Shown in pieces: positions 1 to 6,046 of a stretch of DNA of 7,728 nt; within the stretch, counting starts at the first letter, position 1, and every line of letters begins with the position of its first letter. Source of the stretch: CAIMMJ01 sp037131955 (GTDB lineage Bacteria; Bacteroidota; Bacteroidia; UBA4408). Both the position numbers and the translations under genes were made by a program. The stretch covers positions 1 through 7,728 of the forward strand of contig JBAXQC010000098.1 of assembly GCA_037131955.1 (NCBI GenBank), given 5' to 3'. Below the pieces are notes generated by a model. That model made no database searches. It was not told where the DNA came from and saw only the letters and a list, made by a program, of their open reading frames with translations.

Positions 1-666
1 TTTTTATCAAAATTTGGATTTATACTAGGTAAAAAAATAAATGGTTTTGTTTTTGAAACCGGTCTTTCGCTTAACAGATTTGGAGAAGATATTAATTACG
101 GTGAAAAAACAAAACAACTTCAGATAGTTGATAATTCTAAATGGCTTATAAACTATACCAATTACCAGAAGGTAGATACTTTTTATAATTTTGGTGTAAA
201 AAATTATACAACAATAAATCTGGTTAACAAGGATAGTGTTTTTGCCTCAAGGATTGATTCAACTTTTGTTCAAAAAGATGATTCATTGGCTTTGAAATTA
301 AATAGAAGAACTCAAACAAATTACATAGAAATTCCATTTTTCTTGGGGTATGAATTTAAACTAAACAAGTTTTCCATATCTCCATTGCTTGGATTATCTG
401 TAGGTTATTTTCTTTATTCTAATGCAAATTTTATAAACTCCTCAGAGACAATTATTACTGATAACAATAGAACCAACAACCATTCTAAAGTAGTAGTAAA
501 TTATCAAGCTCAACTAAGATTTGGTTATGATATCAATAATTATCTTTCCTTTTTTGTAGCACCAAACTATAGGGGCAATGCTACTTCTCAAAGCAATTTA
601 TCATCAGGAGTAAAAACATTTTACAACGCAGCTGGAGGTATGGTAGGGCTAATTTATAAAAGATAA
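1..666 (+). CDS. Outer-membrane beta-barrel protein, 3' end only
   Basis: The frame is open from the first base to a TAA at 664-666, so 221 residues of a gene that begins upstream are visible. The segment YIEIPFFLGYEF (visible residues 108-119) followed by a glycine/aromatic strand (SPLLGLSVGYFLYSN) matches the signature of the Bacteroidota OMP_b-brl_2 / PorT-like barrel families. Further alternating polar/hydrophobic strands follow (NYQAQLRFGYDI, YLSFFVAPNYRG), and the protein ends in a final strand, GGMVGLIYKR. There is no catalytic motif, so the likely role is a small outer-membrane barrel of unknown ligand. The first ~95 visible residues contain short strand-like pieces (FVFETGLSLNRFG) and a Tyr/Asn/Asp-rich stretch, as in longer barrel proteins of the phylum that carry an N-terminal anchor. 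Whether this one has such an anchor cannot be seen. An internal TTG at 286 could be mistaken for a start, but coding clearly extends upstream of it. Confidence 0.8.
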   Translation, partial: FLSKFGFILGKKINGFVFETGLSLNRFGEDINYGEKTKQLQIVDNSKWLINYTNYQKVDTFYNFGVKNYTTINLVNKDSVFASRIDSTFVQKDDSLALKLNRRTQTNYIEIPFFLGYEFKLNKFSISPLLGLSVGYFLYSNANFINSSETIITDNNRTNNHSKVVVNYQAQLRFGYDINNYLSFFVAPNYRGNATSQSNLSSGVKTFYNAAGGMVGLIYKR

Positions 667-748
667 ATGTTTGTATAGTTTAATTGTGTTTAATGTCCCA
701 ACTGTACTAAATGATGAACAATTAATCACATATAACCTCAGCTCAAAG

Positions 749-791
749 TTTACTGTAAAATTCAACAACAAGAATTGAAATTTATAGTAAA
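749..791. terminator. Long hairpin between convergent genes, probable bidirectional terminator
   Basis: The arms 749-765 and 775-791 form 11 pairs (one of them G-U), an A-A mismatch, then 5 more pairs around a 9-base loop (766-774). The hairpin begins directly after the stop codon of the DUF4249 gene (792-794, minus strand) and lies 82 bases beyond the end of the barrel gene. That position suits a terminator serving both converging transcripts. Neither side has a strong T-run, so the case rests on the stem and its location. The remaining bases of the gap (667-748) show nothing recognisable. Confidence 0.55.
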
Positions 792-1727
792 TTATTGCCC
801 CAAATAATACGTTCTCTCCCAAGCGCCGTATCCTGCCCAAACTCCAATGGCACCTCCTTTAATGTTTGTTTTTATTGTATTAGGAGCCGCAAATGGATTG
901 CCATTATTTCCTGCTTCGGTTTCGAATGATCTAAAAAATTCAAAAACATTTTTATCAATAGAACAAAATTTTACCACTACAGTATCGTTTGGCAAATACC
1001 TAAATCTTGCATCACCTAAATCTTCGGGTTTGGTAGAATTATTTTCTTGTGGTCTAAATACATCATAATTAAACGTTTTTCCATCAATGAATTTATCTTC
1101 AAATGAGCTACCTAAGTAGGATAGAAAACGTGTGTCTTTGGTTAATCGTTTAGAAAACCATCTGTAACAATTTCCTAATCCTGCTGGTTCCGACATCACT
1201 ACATTTAAAAATCCATAACCGGGGCGTTCTTTGTCTTCTTTAAATTTTACGGTATCTAATGGAACAGGAACAGGAATTTGCGTGGTTGATGTATACACTT
1301 TGCCTTTGTGTTCAACAGTAAGTTCATAATTTTTTCCCTTGTCACCAATCATAGAAAAAGTAGGGTCGGTGAACACACAATATTTTATGTTTTGTAAAAG
1401 GCTCAAAGGAATTCCTGTTTCCTGCGAAATAATAGGAAGCAATGGGAGCAATGCAGAATCGTTACTGCAAATTACACTTAGCTCAATTTTTTTTGTTCCA
1501 TCGTTCACAAAAACTTTGGCATCGGTAACAATAGATTTTTCTAATGTTTCAAAATTTATTTCATCAAAAAAACTTACACTGTTGCTAAGTATTACAAATG
1601 GTGCTGAACCACTTTCTATTCTTCCTTCTATTACTAATTTTGAATCGTTTTTTGGCAAATCTATGGTAATGTCTTTTTCGCAAGAATAAAAAGAAAAAAT
1701 AAAAACGATTGCTATTAAATATCTCAT
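792..1727 (-). CDS. DUF4249 family lipoprotein, partner of the upstream TonB-dependent receptor
   Basis: This 311-residue protein has a short lipoprotein signal peptide (MRYLIAIVFIFSFYSC) with the lipidated cysteine at residue 16. The acidic/lysine sequence EKD follows it and resembles tags that send Bacteroidota lipoproteins to the cell surface. The body is beta-rich. The early segment KLVIEGRIESG (30-40), the middle YELTVEHKGKVYTSTTQIP (134-152) and the C-terminal NPFAAPNTIKTNIKGG followed by GVWAGYGAWER (277-305) are hallmarks of DUF4249, and the length is normal for that family. The gene starts 3 bases after the receptor gene ends, so the two are almost certainly co-transcribed and translated together. 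By analogy with SusC/SusD pairs it may be a surface lid or substrate-capture subunit for the receptor. That is inference, because I know of no defined biochemical role for DUF4249. The start is preceded by an A/T-rich leader without a Shine-Dalgarno sequence, as is usual in this phylum. Confidence 0.9.
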   Translation of the reverse strand: MRYLIAIVFIFSFYSCEKDITIDLPKNDSKLVIEGRIESGSAPFVILSNSVSFFDEINFETLEKSIVTDAKVFVNDGTKKIELSVICSNDSALLPLLPIISQETGIPLSLLQNIKYCVFTDPTFSMIGDKGKNYELTVEHKGKVYTSTTQIPVPVPLDTVKFKEDKERPGYGFLNVVMSEPAGLGNCYRWFSKRLTKDTRFLSYLGSSFEDKFIDGKTFNYDVFRPQENNSTKPEDLGDARFRYLPNDTVVVKFCSIDKNVFEFFRSFETEAGNNGNPFAAPNTIKTNIKGGAIGVWAGYGAWERTYYLGQ

Positions 1728-1730
1728 TTT

Positions 1731-4109
1731 TTAAAATTTAAAATTCCATGTTACCGAAGGTATTGCCGGAAACAAACTCACTTGTTTTGCTTTTACTTTA
1801 AGAGTATTATTTGTAAGTGCTCCGCTGTAGTCGAAGTAAATAAAAAATGGATTTAGTCGGTTGTAAACATTAAATACAGAAAAATTCCACGAGCTTTCTA
1901 TTCTCTTTGTTTTTTTTACATAATATGTGGCCGAAATATCTAATCTGTGATATGCTGCCATACGAATTGAGTTTCGCAGACCATAATCATTGGTAATTCT
2001 ATTTTCAATAAAATAGCGTTGTTGAGCAAGTGTAATTGGTCTTCCTGTTCCATATACAAATACTCCTCCAAACATCCATTTGTTATTTAATTTATAGGAC
2101 AATACAAGAGATGCATCATGTCGTCTGTCAAAAGGTGCATAGTATGTTTCTCCATTGTTTAGGTCGGCAAAAGTTCTAAGTGTTTTGCTCCATGTATACC
2201 CAATCCACCCATCAAATTTACCGTATTTTTTTTTGACAAAAAACTCTGCTCCATAAGCTTCTCCACTTCCAAACGTAAAGGCATAATCGTTATTGTCTTT
2301 TATGCTTTGCTCAGGCAAATATCCCTCTTTAAATTCTACCTGATTCTTCATTTGTTTATAATAAACTTCCACTGATGTTTCAAACATGTCTTCTGCAAAA
2401 TTTTTAAAGAAGCCCAAAGAATATTGGTCGCCAATTTGTGGCTGAATAATTGAGGTGCTCGGAATCCATAAATCTGTTGGAAGCGAGAGAGGGGAGAGGG
2501 AAGCCAAGTGCAAAAATTGTAAGTTTCTGGTGTAAGAAACTTTTATTGATGAATTAATTCCAGTAGAAATTCTTGCAGAAATTCTGGGTTCAAAACCTCT
2601 GTATGTTTTTATGTTTTGAAATTGAGTATAGTTAATTGTATCAATTATTTGGTCTAACGAATTTTTTACATACCTATCAAACGGACCTATTTGTTGAAAA
2701 GCAGAGAATCTTAATCCGCCGTTTATCCTAAGCCAATGGGTAACATCAACTTCGTCCATGGCATAAAAAGCCAGTTCGTTTGCAAATAATTTTACTGGTT
2801 TTCCCAAATCAAAAACCACGTCGCCTTGGCTTGCCGAAGTATTAAATGGGGTGAATGTGTGATAGGTATAATGAACACCAAATTTTACTCTGTTTCTTAT
2901 GTTTGGGAAATATTCAAAATCTGTTTTTAAATTCCAATCTCTAATTCCTGAAACTAATTTTGCTGTAAAGTCATCACTTTTTCCTATAAATTGAAATTTA
3001 AAATCTGAAAAAATTACGGAGGTATTGCAAAACAATTTTCTACTAAACAAATGGTTCCAACGAAATGTAGAAATTGCATTGCCCCAAGGAACTTCTACTC
3101 TAAAACCGCTTACATTATTGTTGTAAACAAATTTATCCTGACCCAAATATCCGCTCAAAAAAATTCTGTCTTTTTTAGACAATCTATAATTTATTTTTAG
3201 GTTTAAATCGTAAAAAAATATTTGCGACTTTCTAAATGGTTTTGCTCTTTCTACATTATTAATTATTGGTCTGGCAACAAAGTCGGCATAACTTCTACGG
3301 GCAGAAAAAATAAATGAACTGGTATCTTTTTTCAAAGGACCTTGAACTGTAATTCTTGAAGATATTAATCCAATTCCTCCATCAACTTTATATTCTCTGT
3401 TGTTGCCTTCTTTCATCGAAACATCCAATACACTTGCTAATCTACCGCCATAGTTTGCAGGCATTCCGCCTTTTATCAATTCTAAATTATTTATGGAGTT
3501 TTCATTAAACACAGAAAAAAATCCAAGCAAATGAAATGGATTATAAACTTGTGCACCGTCCAATAAAATTAAATTTTGATCAGGACCACCACCTCTAACA
3601 TAAAATCCTGCATTGCCATCGCCCATGTTTTTTACTCCGGGTGTAAGTTGAATAATTTTTAAAATGTCCACTTCGCCCATAAATGCAGGTAAAGTTTTTA
3701 TCTTATCCACTGACAAACTTATCCTACCTACATCTGCACTTTTTACGTTCTTATCGCTCTTTTCGGCATTGATAACAATTTCTTTTCCTTTTACACTTAT
3801 TTCTTCTAATGCCACATCAATTATGGTATCGCTTTTTAAGTCTAAAGTAAATTCTTGTTTGGTGAACCCAATTGAAAAATAAATTATTTTTACATTACTT
3901 GATTTTAAACTCAGAGAATAAAATCCATAAACATTTGTTGAAGCACCTTCTTTGGGATTTTCGGAATTAAAAATTGCAACACCAGGCATTGCTTCTCCAT
4001 TGCTTTTGTCTTTTACAAAACCACTTATTGTAATATTTTTTTGCCCAAAGGAAAAAACAGAGATCAAAAAAAATAATGATGTTAAAACAATCCTGTAAAT
4101 CAGTTGCAT
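1731..4109 (-). CDS. TonB-dependent receptor with N-terminal carboxypeptidase-regulatory-like domain
   Basis: This complete 792-residue outer-membrane active transporter has a signal peptide of about 22 residues (cleavage SFG|QK). A CarboxypepD_reg-like beta-sandwich follows at ~27-105 (ITISGFVKDKSNGEAMPGV, then STNVYGFYSLSL). The plug domain lies at ~135-235, with FYVRGGGPDQNLILLDGAQV (169-188), YNPFHLLGFFSVFN (189-202) and LELIKGGMPANYGGRLASVL (209-228) as diagnostic motifs. A barrel of about 555 residues ends in the aromatic terminus TWNFKF, which suits recognition by the BAM machinery. There is no STN signalling domain and no neighbouring sigma/anti-sigma pair, so FecI/FecR-type control is not indicated. 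It is first in an operon with the DUF4249 lipoprotein. Import would be powered by TonB-ExbBD encoded elsewhere. The substrate cannot be read from the sequence; metal chelates, peptides or glycans are all possible. I see no frameshift or truncation. Confidence 0.95.
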   Translation of the reverse strand: MQLIYRIVLTSLFFLISVFSFGQKNITISGFVKDKSNGEAMPGVAIFNSENPKEGASTNVYGFYSLSLKSSNVKIIYFSIGFTKQEFTLDLKSDTIIDVALEEISVKGKEIVINAEKSDKNVKSADVGRISLSVDKIKTLPAFMGEVDILKIIQLTPGVKNMGDGNAGFYVRGGGPDQNLILLDGAQVYNPFHLLGFFSVFNENSINNLELIKGGMPANYGGRLASVLDVSMKEGNNREYKVDGGIGLISSRITVQGPLKKDTSSFIFSARRSYADFVARPIINNVERAKPFRKSQIFFYDLNLKINYRLSKKDRIFLSGYLGQDKFVYNNNVSGFRVEVPWGNAISTFRWNHLFSRKLFCNTSVIFSDFKFQFIGKSDDFTAKLVSGIRDWNLKTDFEYFPNIRNRVKFGVHYTYHTFTPFNTSASQGDVVFDLGKPVKLFANELAFYAMDEVDVTHWLRINGGLRFSAFQQIGPFDRYVKNSLDQIIDTINYTQFQNIKTYRGFEPRISARISTGINSSIKVSYTRNLQFLHLASLSPLSLPTDLWIPSTSIIQPQIGDQYSLGFFKNFAEDMFETSVEVYYKQMKNQVEFKEGYLPEQSIKDNNDYAFTFGSGEAYGAEFFVKKKYGKFDGWIGYTWSKTLRTFADLNNGETYYAPFDRRHDASLVLSYKLNNKWMFGGVFVYGTGRPITLAQQRYFIENRITNDYGLRNSIRMAAYHRLDISATYYVKKTKRIESSWNFSVFNVYNRLNPFFIYFDYSGALTNNTLKVKAKQVSLFPAIPSVTWNFKF

Positions 4110-4126
4110 TTAAAAGTTTGGGCGCA

Positions 4127-4151
4127 CAAAATTAGAAACATAATAACACAA
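4127..4151 (-). promoter_or_regulatory. Candidate promoter of the receptor/DUF4249 operon
   Basis: Read on the minus strand, 4134-4127 is TAATTTTG, an exact fit to the Bacteroidota -7 consensus TAnnTTTG. It is followed by TGCGCCC and lies 17 bases before the receptor ATG (4109-4107), implying a leader of only about 10 bases. The -33 TTG element is less convincing: the nearest TTG (4151-4149, minus strand) is 14 bases upstream of the -7 box, against a usual 17-23. The call therefore rests mainly on the -7 box and its position. Confidence 0.5.
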
Positions 4152-4255
4152 AAAAGAAAGAATGGTTTTTTGAAATTCTCTTTAACCTTTTTGCCATTCA
4201 ACAGTTGAATTTAGTTCGCAAATAACATTTTTAGCAAAAAATCTTCTCAAATAAT

Positions 4256-4284
4256 TTGAAATTAAAAGTAAATCACTATTTTTG
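4256..4284 (+). promoter_or_regulatory. Candidate rpmH promoter
   Basis: TTG at 4256-4258 and TATTTTTG at 4277-4284 are separated by 18 bases, an exact match to the Bacteroidota consensus TTG-N17-23-TAnnTTTG. Transcription would start near 4290, giving a leader of about 78 bases before the rpmH ATG at 4369. This gap lies between divergent genes, and it contains the only arrangement here in which both boxes match for the plus strand. The leader is A/T-rich; I see no convincing riboswitch or stable hairpin in it. Confidence 0.6.
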
Positions 4285-4368
4285 CAACCCCAAAACTTAA
4301 AAATTAAGGGTTCTTGCTTTCTAATACCATTGAAATCAAGGCTTGTAACATAAAATAAAATTAAAGAA

Positions 4369-4527
4369 ATGAAAAGGACATTCCAACCATCGCAAAAGAA
4401 AAGAAGAAATAAGCACGGCTTTAGAGAAAGAATGGCCACTGCAAATGGTAGAAGATTACTTGCTGCTCGCAGAAAAAGAGGTCGTAAAAAACTTACTGTT
4501 TCTCACGAAACTTCTCACAAACATTAA
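4369..4527 (+). CDS. rpmH: 50S ribosomal protein bL34
   Basis: This is a 52-residue, very basic protein beginning MKRTFQPSQKKRRNKHGF. The segment FRERMATANGRRLLAARRKR (18-37) and GRKKLTV (38-44) follow. These are the invariant features of bacterial bL34: the KRTFQPS start, the HGFR(E/A)RM core and the NGRR...ARRxKGR(K/H)xL tail. It binds 23S rRNA in the large ribosomal subunit. The C-terminal extension SHETSHKH goes a few residues beyond the shortest homologues, and variable tails are common in this phylum. The ATG is preceded by the A-rich leader TAAAATAAAATTAAAGAA with no Shine-Dalgarno sequence. A consensus promoter lies about 90 bases upstream and a strong terminator begins 19 bases after the stop, so it looks like a single-gene unit. 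The usual partners rnpA and dnaA are not next to it in this window. An open frame on the opposite strand (4439-4182) is only its shadow. Confidence 0.97.
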   Translation: MKRTFQPSQKKRRNKHGFRERMATANGRRLLAARRKRGRKKLTVSHETSHKH

Positions 4528-4546
4528 AACTAATTACTTAATATTC

Positions 4547-4576
4547 AGCCATTTCAAGCAATTGAAATGGCTTTTT
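4547..4576 (+). terminator. Intrinsic terminator of rpmH
   Basis: The arms 4547-4557 (AGCCATTTCAA) and 4562-4572 (TTGAAATGGCT) are perfectly complementary over 11 pairs. They are closed by a GCAA tetraloop (GNRA type), and the last stem T runs into four more Ts (4573-4576) followed by GCATTTT. This is the clearest factor-independent terminator in the window, and it begins 19 bases after the rpmH stop. The only upstream ATG of the next gene (4567-4569) lies within its descending arm. Confidence 0.85.
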
Positions 4577-5964
4577 GCATTTTATATCACTTTGCATTGA
4601 CCAAAAAATACTTTAATTTTTCACACAGATTCTTTTTTTTGTTTTTTCTGATTGTTACCGTTTGTGGCTGTGGAAAAAAAGACAAACAAATTCCAACGTT
4701 TTCTGGCGAAATTGCAAACTTATTGTATCAAAAATGTAGCAATTGCCATCACCAAGGTGGTCCTGCTCCATTTAGTTTAGTATCTTATGAAGAAATTAAA
4801 CAACGCGATAAACTAATTGCCTTGGTTGTTTCCAATGGATATATGCCTCCCTGGCCTGCTGATACTGCATATTCTAGGTTTGCCAATGAAAAAGTTTTAA
4901 ATAAGACAGAAATAAACTTGATAAAAGAATGGGTGGATAATAATTCTCCTATTGGAAACGAAAAAGAAATTCCCGAACCCCCAGATTACAGCACAGGTTC
5001 TCTTTTGGGCAAACCAGATTTAGTAATTAGAATGCAAAAAGCCTTTCCCATCAAAGGAAACAATAGAGATAAATTTCTTTTAATGAAGCTTCCTTACGAA
5101 ATTCAAAAAGACACCATCATACAAACGATTGAATTTGTGCCATGCCAGACCCAAATTGTACACCATGTGAATGCACAATTGTTGAGTTATGAGAATGGAA
5201 ATAGAAAAAATGTTTTTTTAGGTGAACCTTTCGTTGACGTTGACGACTTTCCTAATATGCTGTCGGCCTATGAAAAAATGCAATTGGCAAACGACGATGG
5301 AACTTACCCTTTGATGAGTCAATCGGTTTGTAATTATTTACCAGGAGTTTTGCCTTTTTCTTATCCCGAGGGAATTGGAGGAATAAGAATGAAAAAAAAG
5401 GGAGCATTATTTTTGAAAGATATTCACTACGGTCCATCTAATAAGAACCTGATAGACAGCAGTTACTTTAATATTTTTTTTGCAAAAACACCCATTAAAC
5501 GACCTACGTTGGAAATGCAACTGGGAACTTGGGGCATCTCAATTATTGAACCAGAGCTTAAAATTCCTGCAAATGAAGTAAAAACTTTTAAAACCCAAAT
5601 TACATTAACAGGTAAAATTTCTCTGCTAACTGTAAATCCTCACATGCACTTATTGGGCAAAAAGTTTTTAGCCTATGCGGTTACCAAACAATTAGATACT
5701 ATACCCTTGATAAGAATAAACAACTGGGATTTTAGGTGGCAGTATTTTTACACGTACAAAAAACCTGTAATTATTCCAGAAGGCTCTACCATTTATGTGT
5801 TTGGAACGTTTGACAATACCATCAATAATCCTCTAAACCCTAATCATCCTCCAATATTGGTTAGTGAACGTGAGGGAAGCATGAGAACTTCTGATGAGAT
5901 GTTTCAGTTTATTTTAACCTACCTTCCTTACCAGTTGGGCGATGAAAATATTGCATTGGAATAA
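4567..5964 (+). CDS. Lipoprotein fusing cytochrome c with a copper type II (PHM/DBH-like) monooxygenase
   Basis: This 465-residue exported protein, counted from the ATG at 4567, has a hydrophobic signal ending in the lipobox VCGC with C35 the likely lipidated residue. A mono-haem cytochrome c domain follows: CSNCH at 57-61, and GYMPPWPAD with M93 as probable axial ligand. Residues ~150-455 match the two-lobed copper type II, ascorbate-dependent monooxygenase fold. H199-H200 (VHHVNAQ) and H287 (IHYGP) correspond to the CuH ligands of peptidylglycine monooxygenase (PHM). H359/H361 (NPHMHLLGK) and M445 (TSDEMFQF) correspond to the CuM ligands, in the same order and with comparable spacing. PHM residues R240, N316 and Y318, which hold the peptide carboxylate, align to N357, Q447 and I449, so a glycine-extended peptide is an unlikely substrate. 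I infer hydroxylation chemistry with electrons passed from the attached haem. The start is uncertain: the ATG lies in the rpmH terminator stem, and TTG at 4597 (MTKKYFNFSHRFFF, 455 residues) gives a more typical signal peptide. Confidence 0.88.
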   Translation: MAFCILYHFALTKKYFNFSHRFFFLFFLIVTVCGCGKKDKQIPTFSGEIANLLYQKCSNCHHQGGPAPFSLVSYEEIKQRDKLIALVVSNGYMPPWPADTAYSRFANEKVLNKTEINLIKEWVDNNSPIGNEKEIPEPPDYSTGSLLGKPDLVIRMQKAFPIKGNNRDKFLLMKLPYEIQKDTIIQTIEFVPCQTQIVHHVNAQLLSYENGNRKNVFLGEPFVDVDDFPNMLSAYEKMQLANDDGTYPLMSQSVCNYLPGVLPFSYPEGIGGIRMKKKGALFLKDIHYGPSNKNLIDSSYFNIFFAKTPIKRPTLEMQLGTWGISIIEPELKIPANEVKTFKTQITLTGKISLLTVNPHMHLLGKKFLAYAVTKQLDTIPLIRINNWDFRWQYFYTYKKPVIIPEGSTIYVFGTFDNTINNPLNPNHPPILVSEREGSMRTSDEMFQFILTYLPYQLGDENIALE

Positions 5965-5975
5965 ATGTTAATTAA

Positions 5976-6001
5976 TTGCTAAAAAAAAATCATTAAATTT
6001 G
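5976..6001 (+). promoter_or_regulatory. Candidate promoter of the GEVED/P-domain gene
   Basis: TAAATTTG at 5994-6001 fits the Bacteroidota -7 consensus TAnnTTTG exactly. A TTG at 5976-5978 lies 15 bases upstream of it, slightly closer than the usual 17-23. Transcription would start near 6008, about 40 bases before the ATG at 6047. The -7 box lies between the arms of an inverted repeat (5986-5994 and 6012-6020). In such A/T-rich sequence a chance match is possible. Confidence 0.4.
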
Positions 6002-6020
6002 TTGTTAATCAAATGATTTT
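5986..6020. repeat. Inverted repeat, AT-rich terminator or operator
   Basis: AAAATCATT (5986-5994) and AATGATTTT (6012-6020) are perfectly complementary over 9 bases with a 17-base spacer. A run of nine As at 5981-5989 leads into the left arm, and the right arm ends in four Ts. It lies 22 bases beyond the stop of the cytochrome-monooxygenase gene and could be a weak terminator for it. The stem has only one G-C pair, so as RNA it would be unstable. Because the candidate -7 box sits between the arms, a repressor-binding site is an equal possibility. Confidence 0.4.
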
Positions 6021-6046
6021 AAATAAAATTGCGGTTTAATTAATAA

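Noticed and set aside
649..840. Open frame of 63 codons on the minus strand
   Set aside because: It overlaps the 3' ends of two well-supported genes and the hairpin between them. Its translation shows no domain or signal peptide, and there is no promoter-like box.
847..1689. Two plus-strand open frames (847-1068 and 1339-1689)
   Set aside because: Both are antisense shadows of the DUF4249 gene, whose own frame has a clear lipobox and family motifs.
2484..2505. Purine-rich GAGAGGGGAGAGGG tract
   Set aside because: It lies within the receptor gene and encodes an ordinary Ser/Leu/Pro segment on the other strand (LSPLSLP) found in this family; it is not a separate repeat element.
3664..3882. 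Plus-strand open frame of 72 codons
   Set aside because: It is antisense to the plug and carboxypeptidase-like domains of the receptor, with no independent support.
4286..4312. Small hairpin in the rpmH leader (CTTAA-AAA-TTAAG with outer AACC/GGTT) as a possible ribosomal-protein autoregulatory element
   Set aside because: The stem is short and A/T-rich, needs a 6-base one-sided bulge, and straddles the predicted transcription start, so it may not be fully transcribed.
4182..4439. Open frame of 85 codons on the minus strand
   Set aside because: It runs antisense through the rpmH start and promoter, has no recognisable motif, and its N-terminal part is the reverse of the conserved bL34 coding sequence.
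4585..4594. TATCACTTTG as a promoter for the monooxygenase gene
   Set aside because: The spacing between TA and TTTG is 4 rather than 2. Transcription would begin after both candidate start codons, leaving no usable start.
5252..5437. Minus-strand open frame of 61 codons
   Set aside because: It is antisense to the copper-binding domain of the monooxygenase, which is strongly supported by its ligand motifs.
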